From contig VIIQ02000559.1 of the NCBI GenBank assembly GCA_007449985.2, positions 92,501-156,500 on the forward strand: a DNA stretch of 64,000 nucleotides. The letters are read 5' to 3'. The translations under genes and the position numbers were made by a program. Positions 55,001 through 64,000 of this stretch are shown piece after piece (position 1 is the first letter of the stretch; every line of letters starts with the position of its first letter). This DNA is from Desmodesmus armatus. Lineage: Eukaryota; Chlorophyta; Chlorophyceae; Sphaeropleales; Scenedesmaceae. The notes beneath the pieces were generated by a model that saw nothing but the letters and a program-made list of their open reading frames with translations, was not told where the DNA came from and made no database searches.

Positions 55001-57297
55001 AGGGCACCAGACGGACCAACCGGCAGGGAGGACTGCAGGGCAGTAGGCAGCAAAGGGGGTGGTAAGGGCATATCCAATTGTGCTTGTGTGGGTGTAGAGT
55101 GTGGGTTTAGAGTGCCACTCTATAAGGTGTAGTTGGCAGCATGCTGTAACACCAGAAGCCCCAGCTGTCCCTGCCAGGCCACAGAGTGACCCACCGGCAG
55201 GGAGGACTGCACAGGGGAAGGCAGCAGGGGGAGGCACCGGGGGGGGGGGGGGGGGCATAGAGCTTGCAGGGGTTTTGTGTACGGGCACTAGTGTGGCGTG
55301 TGTGCTGTCAGGATGTTCTGTGTGCATTCAGCGAAGCGTCGCATACTGTGCCGTTGAAAACAGCAGGCACAGGTGCAGGACAGGCCTGAAAAAAACACTT
55401 CAGTGCTTGTCAGAGCCACAGAAACATCGCCGTGAAATATATATAAATACTATATATATATATATAATCTATATTTATATAGATATAAGGTTTCTATTTA
55501 GTAGCAACCATACAAAATATTATCTGCAAGCTCCCAGTCACTGGTGAGTCAGCTGGCGATGAAGCACACTCCCTGACACAGTAGCCCGTACTGCTCAGAT
55601 CTTCGACAAGGTGACCCAAATGTTTGAGCTGTAAAAATGGCACCTCAGCTTGCAAGCCAATGGGGCCTGTATATTGCATCAAGTGAACTATCTTGCTCAC
55701 CAGGAGTGACTTTGCCTTGTCCACATCCCTGACCAGTGCCCTCACCACCCTGCCCTGAAGAAATACTCGATAAACATGACAAAAATCTACAAGACTGTTG
55801 ATTTTTGTTGATAATTATGTTATTCCAAAACAACACAAAATTTATTCATGCTGGTTCAAAACAAACACAAAATTTGTTAATGTTACTTCAAAATCCAACA
55901 CGAAATTTCCAAATTTCAAAGCAAGTACATATGTGTTGCTCACCAGGAGTGACTTTGCCTTGTCCACATCCCTGACCAGTGCCCTCACCACCCTGCCCTG
56001 CTCAAGCAGACGCTGCACCACACGCTTGCCAACACCACCAGTGGCACCTGCAAGCACAGACACGCACAGGTGCATGTTTTGATGCTAATGCTGCTTCACA
56101 TCCATGCTTTGATTGCATCAGATGCATGACGCCCTTCGGCCCATACCCCCCTATCAGGTCAAGTGCCTTACACACGTAGGGCTTGCGAAGCTCCTTGTAT
56201 CTGTGTATGCAGCGAGACGAAGCTTGCTTCCTCCCTCTCTACCCCCTCCCCCCCCCCCTGCCGCACCAGAAAAAATAGGTAAGAGGTACTCACCTGTCAC
56301 CAGCACCACATTGTGCTTTCTTAGCCAAGCCTTGCCTTCGTCAAAGGCTTACGCCCTTTGGCTGGTGCTCTAGCCCAAGCCTGCCATGAATGACAGGATA
56401 GGTGGAACAATCAAGGGTGGAGCTCACCTGTCACCATCACCACATTGTGTGCATCCTGAGCTGCAGCAGCTGCCCCAGCAGCAGATGGAATCAGAGTGAT
56501 AATGGAGCCTGCTGTGGAGCTTCCAGCCTGCAGTTGCAGTAACCCAACATCAACCCAAGGCAGCAGCAGCCGCAGCAGCAACAGCAGCAAAAATGGTGGT
56601 GGGAAGTGACGGCCTCATTGAGCTGCTTGGCAGCAGCTGCACGTGCATTTGCTTGCACTGCCAGTGCTGGTGCTTTGTTCAAAGTGTATCACAATGAGTG
56701 AGACTGTGGAGGGGTGCTGGCAGGAGGTGACCCTCTGCCGCAACAACAATCAGCAGAGTCACCAGGTTACCCCCAACACACAACTGCTGAGAACACGTTA
56801 TGTTTAGGGACATGTGCTGCCAATGAGTGCTGAGAGATACAAGAGCCGCCAGGTCCAACACACTGCTGCCCAACTGCTGCAAACCCTGACTCCAACACAA
56901 CATATTTCTTTACTTGGCCCCTGCTGCTTGACACTGCTGCTGCAGGCATTTTCCCTCGCTGTCATGCTGCACACAGCTGCTCAGTTCCCCACTCTTCTGC
57001 TGCCCATGTGCGTCTCGCAGACCCTGACAGGAAGCACCCTGTTTCTTTGCCCGCCCTGCTTGACACTGCTGCTGCCCCTGTTTGACACTGCAGCTGCTGC
57101 TGCTGCTGCTGCTGCTGTCGTCCGTTGGCTCGCATTTCTGCTGCCCACCTGTGTCTCGCTGCCAGCAACCATTTTGACCAGGGCCTTGACTGGAGCTGTC
57201 AGCAGCGTTTGAATGACACGTGCGGGACTGGACAGGTCCTCGTTGAAGAAAGCCACTGTGCGGCCAAACCTGGCAAGGTCCCAAGACTCACGGCCAC
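49043..57297 (-). CDS. HCF173: HCF173: chloroplast NAD(P)-binding/CIA30 protein, psbA translation factor
   Basis: Twelve exons in consistent phase: 57297-57149, 56527-56428, 56047-55944, 54488-54315, 53448-53332, 52804-52742, 52320-52247, 51805-51629, 50877-50632, 50451-50316, 49946-49845 and 49327-49043 (about 575 residues). The first coding exon(s) with the transit peptide were not found. Order: GRESWDLARFGRTVAFFNED (conserved N-terminal block), the Rossmann motif TGATGGVGKRVV, ADISQRKTL, GDTPDREKYYQ, the SDR half GIKFYDPEIVENTPEAVEYI, and WGALDDVVMGGVSES. The CIA30 insert follows (GGFVSVRCKNFEP, GEWQDISLPFSEF, LMLSKFEYDGELNPHF). Then come FVHVSSAGVTRPNRPG, VVVRPCALTEEPAGAPL and ISREEVADLCVSLL. 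This is the architecture of plant HCF173, an atypical SDR that binds the psbA mRNA 5' UTR and activates D1 synthesis in the stroma. Several introns carry partial exon copies. Confidence 0.88.
50878..51062 (-). repeat. 185-bp tandem copy of intron end plus start of HCF173 exon 9
   Basis: At 51062 an intact acceptor GTTGCAG|GAGC opens a copy of the exon that starts at 50877. It reads SFDTKAGEWQDISLPFSEFN and diverges after LRDGSKLNAG near 50951. The preceding intron piece (TCTGACCAATGTCATAC and GCTGTGCTGTG) is also duplicated. Confidence 0.85.
51361..51427 (-). repeat. echo of the end of HCF173 exon 8 with splice donor
   Basis: Diverged copy of 51621-51687: KCIICC, a stop in frame, and a preserved TACTGCAG|GTGGGG donor. 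It lies downstream of the real exon. Confidence 0.75.
52585..52633. repeat. tandem near-palindrome
   Basis: ATGTGGCAGATCCTGCCACACCC occurs twice in direct succession. Each copy is close to self-complementary (GTGGCAGATCCTGCCAC). Confidence 0.75.
53522..53938 (-). repeat. four echoes of the start of HCF173 exon 5
   Basis: Upstream of the real exon (53448-53332) lie copies at 53849-53938 (GIKVYDPEIVENTPEAVDYI), about 53744-53814 (diverged), 53621-53688 (IKFYDPEIVENMTEAVEYI) and about 53522-53560 (diverged). Each keeps an acceptor-like GCAG or GCAA next to a poly-G/C run. The real acceptor is TTTTTTGCAG|GGC. Confidence 0.8.
54601..55213 (-). repeat. four echoes of the start of HCF173 exon 4
   Basis: Copies at 54601-54640, 54745-54785, 54990-55043 and 55171-55213 repeat the acceptor and the first codons of the exon at 54488 (CCTGCAG|TCCTCCCTGCCGG; SLPVGPSGAL). 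Spacers contain repeated GTGTGGGGTTAGGGTGTG. Confidence 0.85.
54870..54950. repeat. AT-rich TTTTTGTTA tandem tract
   Basis: TGTTATTTT repeated, then T runs. Very AT-rich for this genome and inside an HCF173 intron. Confidence 0.7.
55440..55495. repeat. (TA)n-rich island
   Basis: TATATATATATATA and related AT-only sequence in the same intron. Confidence 0.85.
55693..55757 (-). repeat. 65-bp perfect echo of the end of HCF173 exon 3 with donor
   Basis: Identical to 55937-56001. It encodes GRVVRALVRDVDKAKSLL and keeps the GTGAGCAA donor. It lies downstream of the real exon and must be young. Confidence 0.9.
55815..55915. repeat. three tandem ~32-bp AT-rich units
   Basis: TCCAAAACAACACAAAATTT, TTCAAAACAAACACAAAATTT and TTCAAAATCCAACACGAAATTT recur at about 32-bp spacing between the two copies of exon 3 end. 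Confidence 0.65.
56290..56318 (-). repeat. echo of the end of HCF173 exon 2 with donor
   Basis: HNVVLVTG|GTGAGT copy of the real HNVVMVTG|GTGAGC at 56428-56450, lying downstream of it. Confidence 0.75.
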
Positions 57298-57458
57298 CTG
57301 TGGGTGAAGGGAGGGCGGGAGGGATTGGAAGAGGGGGGGGGGGGGCAAGTGGATACTTTCACCGCTGTGCGGTGCTCACCACAGTGCAATGTGCAGTGTA
57401 TTCGTTCCATGCCTCAAGTCCACGTGTAGGGGAAGGGGAGCGCGGGAGTGATTGCATT

Positions 57459-57510
57459 GTGCGGCCAAACCTGGCAAGGTCCCAAGACTCACGACCACCT
57501 ATGGGGTGAA
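57459..57510 (-). repeat. echo of the first HCF173 block with acceptor
   Basis: Copy of 57258-57310 (GRESWDLARFGRT) with acceptor CCCCATAG|GTGG, about 200 bases upstream of the real exon. Only a few bases differ. Confidence 0.85.
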
Positions 57511-59827
57511 GGCGGGTGGTGTGCTCTGGTGGCGTGGGATGTGTTGATGTGCTGCCATGTGTGCTGGAGATTGTGATGTATGCTGTGCAGATGCGTGCAG
57601 ATTGTGCCAGACCACCTGTGCCTAAGGGCGGCACTCGTTGCACTGGTTGCACTACATGTCGTGAGTGTTGACTGTTGCTGCTGCTGCAGACAGGAGTGTC
57701 ATCTGCAAGCGTGCAAGGGAAGAGAGGGCATCATGGTATTGTGCTGGTGCACGCCCATTCAGGGTTGGTGGCTATGCTGTATGCTGCTTCAGATATACGT
57801 GCAAGTGTGCCTGCAGGTCATGCTGCGGAAGCAATGCTTGCTGGCTGCCGATCACAGTTACGGTGTGTTTGTGGTGTGTGGGGGGCGAGGAGGGCATGAA
57901 TAGGAGGCCTGATGTGCGCTGCATGCAGCGTCCTGGGCTGCCAACATGTGATATTTGTTTCAGAAACCGTGAGGAGGCAATAATGCGCACGGGTTGTGAC
58001 ATGGAGAGACTGGTATGCAAACTGCTCCAACACACACAAGTGTACTGTCATGATGTCCACGCACCTTTCTCTGCGCCCGACGCCTTTGCTACATGCGACA
58101 TGCGCTTCTGAGACAGCTGCAGTGGTGCCAGATGGCCTGAGGCAGGAACAAATGGGGTGCACGCACAGCCATGAAACATCCATCGTGATCTACACCGGTC
58201 ACCCGACACGAACAACACCACTGCGGTTGTACCTGTCACATGGCGCGCTGCTGGCAAGCAGTTTTGATGGCTGACAAAAGCTCGCATGCTCTCGTGTTGC
58301 CTGGGCAAGCTTCCACACGGAAAGGAGCTGTAGCACCTGGGGTGTGTGTGGGACCAAACGACTGAAGCAACAAATGCAAGTATCTATCAGTTCCTCACCC
58401 CTCACTAGGCCTTAATGCACACCCCAGTGGGGCTCATACCCTGACGTGGGTTGAACACCTGCCATGACAATGACAGGTTATGAAGGGGGGTGACAGCTCT
58501 GTCACCTAGGTGATGAAAGGGGGGGGGGGGGGTGACTGCTTCTTGAGCTGGGGAGCTCAACCGGGTATAGAAAAGCTTGAAGCATGGGTTCCATGTGCGA
58601 TATCTGCCAAGGAACCACCCCTTTACAGCTCTCTGGGTTGGAAGTGCCAACTGTCTGCGCAGACAGTTGCATGCAACTGTGTGTTGTAGTAAGATCGCAG
58701 AGGCTGAAGCTGCCGTGTCTGTCAACGGAAACAAGTAGATAGTGATGCATATGCATGTGCAGCTGAAGCTAGACGAGCTTCGTGGCCCCCCAACCCTTGG
58801 CTCACTGTGACATGAAGGTGACTGGCCAGTTGCATGCAACTGTGTGTTCAGTGCGCCCAAATTCCACCTAGTGGCTGTTTGTCTACCTGTCCGAAGGAAA
58901 CGTTTTCAGCAGCGGTGTGCGACTTACAACTAAGCACAGTCAGCATGACTTGCACACCCTGTGTCGTGCGGAGCGCAGTGCTCAGGCTAAGCAACTGTGG
59001 CTGCCACTTGTCTTCTGCCAGATCATGCAGCTGTGTGACTCTGTGTTCAGCAGACTGCTGATGTTTTCAAATTTGCAAGGAAGCAAACGGCGTGCAGCAG
59101 ATGCATAAGCTTTGCTTGCTGTTGGTCAGCTGCACTGCAAGCATAATTTCGCACCACTACTGACACTGCTGCTCTACGTCCATACCAGCCACCCGTTCTG
59201 CTGCTCCATCCCAGCAAAGAAACTCACAACTCAGCCAGAAAACCGTGACAAGTTGCACACTGCTACTGCTAAAGCCCATTCATCAAAAATAGCAACGGCT
59301 TTCAAGCAGCGTGGTGGCAGCAAAACTGGCTATCCACATGCTATACATGACCTGAAATGGCACACTGCCAAAGTCAGGCACAGCGCAATCAGGCATCCTC
59401 ACAACACAGCAGCAGACAGGTTGTGCAAAACCAAACCCACCTCACTTAACCCCAAACCCCCACATACCATCATGATGTACACACCCTGTGTGCAGGGATG
59501 CAGCAGTCAACAGTGTGAGCAGGGGTGTATGCACCCACCGAAAGGGACTCTCTCGGTCCACACACTCAGCAAGTCCCTGCCCTCTGAAGGTGCAGAGCAG
59601 CACCTCCAGAGCGCTCACAGCAACGACATGCATGCACACCTTGCACTCAAGGCCCAAGTGCTGCCGCTGTAGGGCCAAAACAACATAGTGACCTACACAC
59701 CCAAACACACACCCGCAACAGCAGGCCTACAGACACGACAAGCTGCCTGCGCAAAGAGCCTACCAGCAGCAACCCAGCCTAACGCAAGACGCCAGGAAGA
59801 TGCAATCCCAAAATCGGGACCAGAACC
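57511..59827. other. region between HCF173 and the SPOC gene
   Basis: Should contain the HCF173 transit-peptide exon(s) and promoter, but I could not place them. A minus-strand candidate near 58950-58890 (ATG CTG ACT GTG ... GGACAG|GTAGAC) is phase 0 and does not fit the phase needed. The plus frame at 59112-59672 has no ATG at its start and no motif. Poly-G at 57335-57346 and 58518-58531. Confidence 0.35.
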
Positions 59828-62800
59828 TCACCGCATAGGCCTATGTCCCATGTGTGCGCCATGATGTGCAGGAAACCCCGGTCCCGCCCCCGGCAGCGGT
59901 GGGACCTTACCCCCAGCAGCAGCACCCCCACCACTCACACCCCCGCCCCCACCCCCCTGCGGCACCACCACCACGATCAGCATCACGCAGCGACCATCCC
60001 ACGCAACCTGCAAACTCTGGCACACATTGGCCCGAGGTACGATCAGGTACAGCGCCCGGGGAGACACCCCGTTTGCCGCAGGTAGCTTCACCATGCCAGC
60101 CCGCCCTTTGCTGGTCAGGTACTGCACGAAGCTCTGTATCGCCGCTACATTTCCCGCCGGCGAGTCCTGCGGCAGTAGCACCCGTACCGCACGCGCGTGC
60201 GGCGCGGCGGCTGCATAATGATCCAACGCATCGTTCACGCTGATGCGGTGGTTTATATGCAGCGCATCCGGCCACTGGTGCGGCTCCGGAGCCGTCCCCG
60301 TCTGCCGAGCAGCACCTGCAGGCTCCACACAGCACACCGTCCCCACCGGGACCTCGGACTTGTACAGCCCGCCCCGCCACAGCACGTTCGCCCCCGCGTA
60401 CTGCTGCTGCGTGTACTGCCCGCCGCCCTGTACCGCCGGCGAGGGCGGGACCTGGCCCGGCCCAACCTGCCCCCCAGCTGGACTGCCAGCGTGGGTGGGG
60501 GTCCCGCCGGCCCCGACAGGCGAGGCTCCTGCGTAGCTGTGCTGCCGCTGCAGCTGCTGCTGGGGTGGACCCCCACCACCTGGGGGTCCCGGGAACGGCG
60601 GCAAGCCCCCCTGCGACCCACCGCCAGGACCCGGCCCGCCTGGCGGCCACCGCCCCTGCTGCTGCTGCTGCGGGTTCGCTGTGCCTTGCTGCCACCCACC
60701 CCTACCGGCAGTATCGCCAGGCGGGGGACCCTGCTGCCACGGCTGCTGCTGCTGCTGCACTTGGCCACCCCAGTTGCCTTGCTGGGCAGGAGGTCCGCCA
60801 GCACTTTGCCGCCACGGGGCTGCACCATCCGCACCCCCACCCCCTGGCTTATGGCTGCTGCCAGGTGTCCCACCCCCTGCTACCCCAGTCGGCAAGCTGT
60901 TCGACCGCCTGAACCCTCCCGCAGGCGCCCCATACCCCGCCTGGCCCTGCCCCTGGCCCTGGCCCTGCTGCTGCATAGACGAGGGACCGCCGATCGGGGG
61001 CGCACCCTGCTGCTGCTGCTGCCGGGGCGGCGGCCCTGCACCTGCTGCCGCTGCTGCTGGCGTCGCCGGTGGCTTTCCCGCCCTTCCGCTGCTGCCAGGA
61101 GCCCAGTCACCGGCTGGAGGGGGTTCCGGCGGCAGGGGAGGCAGCTCCTCTTCCTGCTGCTGCTGTTGCTGCTGCTGAGCCGCCGCTGCTGCCGCCATTG
61201 CTGCCGCGTGGGTTTGAGCAGGAAGGTGAGGATGTCGGTTGCCTCCTGGGCTGAGTGGGCCTCCAGCACGGTGCCTGGCTCAGAGCTGTGGTTCACCCTG
61301 CAGGATGGGGATGACAGCAAAATTGTGGTCAGTAGCTGCTGCAAGCGATGTGTCAGCAAGGCGGGATGCATGCGAGTCATACAAACATCAAGACACACAC
61401 CACCCGCATCTGCTAAACCTCTTGGGCACGAGCTTGCCTCCTGCATCAACACCAACACCCTCCCCACCCAGTGGGTCCCAGCCTCAACTCTACTGGAACC
61501 TGTCAGCGTACCTGGTGACACTCTTAGGCACTAGCCCCCCCCCCTCCCGCAGGTCATCCGGCACCTACAAGCGTCCCCGTCACCATGCACCCTCCCACCC
61601 CCAAACCAACCATGCAGACGCACACACCGCATGTGCACCTGCTGACACCCCTCATCCTGCCCAAGCTCCATACACGGATGTGGTACATTGCATGTCTGCA
61701 GCCACTACTGCTCCCCCGCCCATGCAGACGCTTTTCGTACCTGCTGACGCTCTTGGGCACCAGCCCCGCCTCCCGCAGGTCATCCGTCACTTTCTCGGCG
61801 TCCCCCGCCACCGCCCGCAGCGCCCACACGTACACAGACGGTGGCGCCGCTGCTGCTGACCGGCTGCAGGCAGGCATGCTGCTGGCGAAGAATACCTGCA
61901 CCGGCGGCGACTGCGGCCCGAGCCGGGTGGCTTTGTGGTGACGCATGAAGGTCCTGGCAGCATCCCTGTCAGCAGACAGGCCCAGCAGCAGAGATGGAAG
62001 AGCAGAGGTACAGCAGCAGAAGCACAGCGGCAGCCAATGAGTTTATGGGAGCTGTGGTAGCATATCCCTGTCAGCAGACAGCACACAGGCACCGCAGCAG
62101 AGGTCCTGGTGTCAGCACGAATGCACACAAACTCACTAGAGAACCCTGCAACGCTGCAGCGCACTGCATGGTAGCACAGCGCAGCACGCAGAGCGACACC
62201 CCTAGCCATGCTTTGCACTCTAGCCCTGCACACTCCTGACTCCACTGCTGCCGTTATCCGCATCCCGGCTGCCTCACAAAATCACTCTCCTACAGCCCTA
62301 CTACTCTTTACTACTACTCACAGTGGAGCCTTCATGACGCAACACGCCCGTGCCCCGGTGCTGCTGCTGCTGCCGCCGCCGTCCGCTGCTGCTGGTGGCC
62401 GTGTGTCGACCAGCCAGGCCTCCACTGCTTGCAGCTGCTGCTGCAGCTCCTGCGGCTTCATGTGCCATGGCACGTTAGTCATCAGCACACACGACTCCAA
62501 CCGACAGATGGGACCGGCGGGCCGGGGGAACTGACCCCAGGAGGCTCCTGTAGTGCAAGCAGGCAGCGTGACGCACCCCTAATCCTTTAGTCTGTGCTGA
62601 CGCATGTCTTGTGAGATGTTGGTTATGACGCCAAGCATGTGCACGACGCGCAGCATAAAAAACCTCAGCTCTGCACTATCATGCAATAAAGTTACTAAAA
62701 GCGGCTGCTGACTTGTGCCATGCTGCCCATGATCTCCGGATGGCGCTGCTAGTGCAGTCGCAAGTGGCGCCCGTGTAGCACTGGCCAGCGCACCTGCTGC

Positions 62801-64000
62801 TGCAGGCTCCGGTGGTCTGCCCACTGCTGTGCGGCCTTTAGGGCCCCTTCCTGATGGTGATGGGGTCGACCAGGACCTGCAGCACACAGAAACAGATACA
62901 GCACAGTCATTGGACACCGGGGCTGCCAGAGTAGACTACACCGGGGCTGCAAGAGTAGACTCTAATTGCTTGTCAGCATCGTTGCAGAAGTGGGTAGACT
63001 CGACCTCCCTGAACTGCGATAACAAACAACCACGCTGCTCACACATCAAGCTTCGCTGCTTGAGGCCTCAATTTCGTGTATGTGAAGAGCGCATCCCTTC
63101 TTGCTTGCTTGCACGGCTGCCAATTTCAGCCCACCCACCTGCCAAGTTCCATGCCATTCACAGGCCGTGCAGACACACCGTTCGGTGCCTTGTGCTGCGC
63201 CGGCTGCTGCTGCTGCTGTGGAGGCTGCTGCTGGTGCGGCTGCTGGTACGGCGGCTGCTGCTGCTGTAGGCGGCTGGCCCCCGGGTGTGGTTCGGGGCAG
63301 GCCGTGGCTGCTGCTGCTGCTGCTTGGTGGACCCTGGGCGTTTGGACGCTGCCGGCGGCCGATCTGGCGGCATGAGCTGCATGGCTGCTTGAAGTACTGC
63401 TTTGGCCTCCTCAGGAGCTACACAGCAAACCCCACAACGCACACACGGCGAACCACTCAGCTACAAGCACTCAAAAAACAAGGACGCATCCTACAGACGG
63501 CCAGTGGCTGTGAAGGCGTTTCCATTGCAGGTCCCCAATCAACGCACTGCTAAGGAATCTACCATGACAGGTCCCAATTGTACACTTGGCACCACCAGCG
63601 ACCAAAGTGAGTGTGAGCGAGTGTTCCTACGCAGGTGTCCTATGCACTGGTGCATGCAGTATTGAGAGTACAGATCAACAACTTGGTGCTGTTGCGTCGT
63701 GATCCCTGACGCCTTGTCAGCCTGATGGGTTGGTAGTTATAGATGCTGCTGCTCCTCTAACAGCCGCAGTTCCTACACATGGAACATGTCAGGCCAGCCA
63801 GGCGCCGGGAACTATGAAAGGCTGGAAGCTGCACCAGCTGGTTCGGCGCTGGAAATACATGTTGGCAGTGCATGCATACGGTACGAAAGTGTCACCTCAC
63901 CTCTGCTCATGCCTTTTGCCTCCTGCCGTATCCACGCCCTCAGCTCAGCTGATCCCTCCAGCACTGACTGCAACACGCTGCTGCGCTGCTGCCCAACACC
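59828..64000 (-). CDS. SPOC-domain RNA-binding protein (SPEN/FPA type), 5' end outside window
   Basis: Exons seen: 62876-62794, 62530-62322, 61953-61741 and 61297-59828 (stop), with compatible phases. Further coding blocks lie near 63411-63138 (RRM-like PEEAKAVLQAAMQL, then Gln-rich) and 64000-63902 (SVLQSVLEGSAELRAWIRQE). RRM-like strands include ESCVLMTNVPWHM and PPSVYVWALRAVAGD. A long Gln/Gly/Pro region follows. The C-terminal SPOC domain includes NVLWRGGLYKSEVPVG, EPHQWPDALHINHR, ARAVRVLLPQDSPA, YLTSKGRAGMVKLPA and LYLIVPRANVCQSLQ. Plant FPA with this layout controls 3'-end choice of nuclear transcripts. A one-base slip near 61200 separates the RRM-end frame (EATDILTFLLKPTR) from the long Gln/SPOC frame; this may be an assembly indel in the CAG run or a real lesion. 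Confidence 0.75.
61507..61560 (-). repeat. echo of the end of a SPOC-gene exon with donor
   Basis: Diverged copy of 61736-61797 (DDLRE, then LVPKSV-R|GTACG) lying downstream of the real exon end at 61741. A poly-G expansion breaks its frame. Confidence 0.8.

Noticed and set aside
56290..56350. AWLRKHNVVLVTG as the true HCF173 exon
   Set aside because: The copy at 56527-56428 has a full acceptor and fits the phase of both neighbours; this one lacks an acceptor and is treated as an echo.
59112..59672. 186-codon plus-strand ORF
   Set aside because: No ATG at its start, no domain, biased composition; lies where HCF173 upstream sequence is expected.
60197..61534. 445-codon plus-strand ORF
   Set aside because: Arg/Pro-rich mirror of the SPOC gene coding exon; the minus frame carries the recognisable domain.

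Overview
The window looks like nuclear DNA of a green alga, most likely chlorophycean. It is GC-rich with many CAG/CTG runs. Genes are split by short GT-AG introns that mostly end in TGCAG, TGTAA poly(A) signals follow several genes, and one gene is an HCF173 orthologue, which marks a photosynthetic eukaryote. No bacterial operon signals are present.

Layout. (1) 1-15728 is a mobile-element region. Three arrays of 5'-truncated ends of one non-LTR retrotransposon (LINE) lie at 1-2283, 8399-9597 and 13902-15402. The longest LINE copy, on the minus strand at 9577-13905, has endonuclease, reverse transcriptase and a C-terminal zinc knuckle. Between arrays, 3241-8206 holds a Tc1/mariner-like transposase gene flanked by 653-bp direct repeats. 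The transposase intron is almost filled by an antisense reading frame resembling a zinc-ribbon plus PD-(D/E)XK/EDxHD nuclease. A 326-bp TRIM retrotransposon with 62-bp LTRs and a perfect 5-bp target duplication ends the region. (2) 15734-23885 (minus) is a large multi-exon gene for a secreted/membrane beta-helix protein with cysteine-rich repeats and a membrane segment. Its introns carry a 9-bp-unit minisatellite, a captured Met/Gln/Pro-rich reading frame and a foldback element. (3) 23886-29010 has no gene I can support. (4) 29011-64000 is gene-rich: an unrecognised coiled-coil nuclear-type protein (minus, 5 exons), THO complex subunit 1 (plus, 12 exons), a mitochondrial AAA ATPase like Arabidopsis At4g04180 (plus, 8 exons), a small secreted Lys/Ala-rich protein (minus, 3 exons), HCF173 (minus, at least 12 exons) and a SPOC-domain RNA-binding protein of the SPEN/FPA type (minus, running off the right edge).

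The THO1 and SPOC proteins act in mRNA export and RNA processing, HCF173 in chloroplast psbA translation, and the AAA ATPase probably in mitochondria. I see no pathway joining the neighbours.

The most unusual signals are: (a) the antisense nuclease-like frame filling a transposase intron; (b) repeated 'exon echoes', partial copies of an exon end plus its splice site lying in the adjacent intron, found in at least four unrelated genes; (c) LINE copies stacked at each other's (ATTC)n tails; and (d) the TRIM carrying a tRNA-like pol III box A/box B pair. Exon boundaries given for the gene-rich half were checked for phase by hand; those of the beta-helix gene are approximate.
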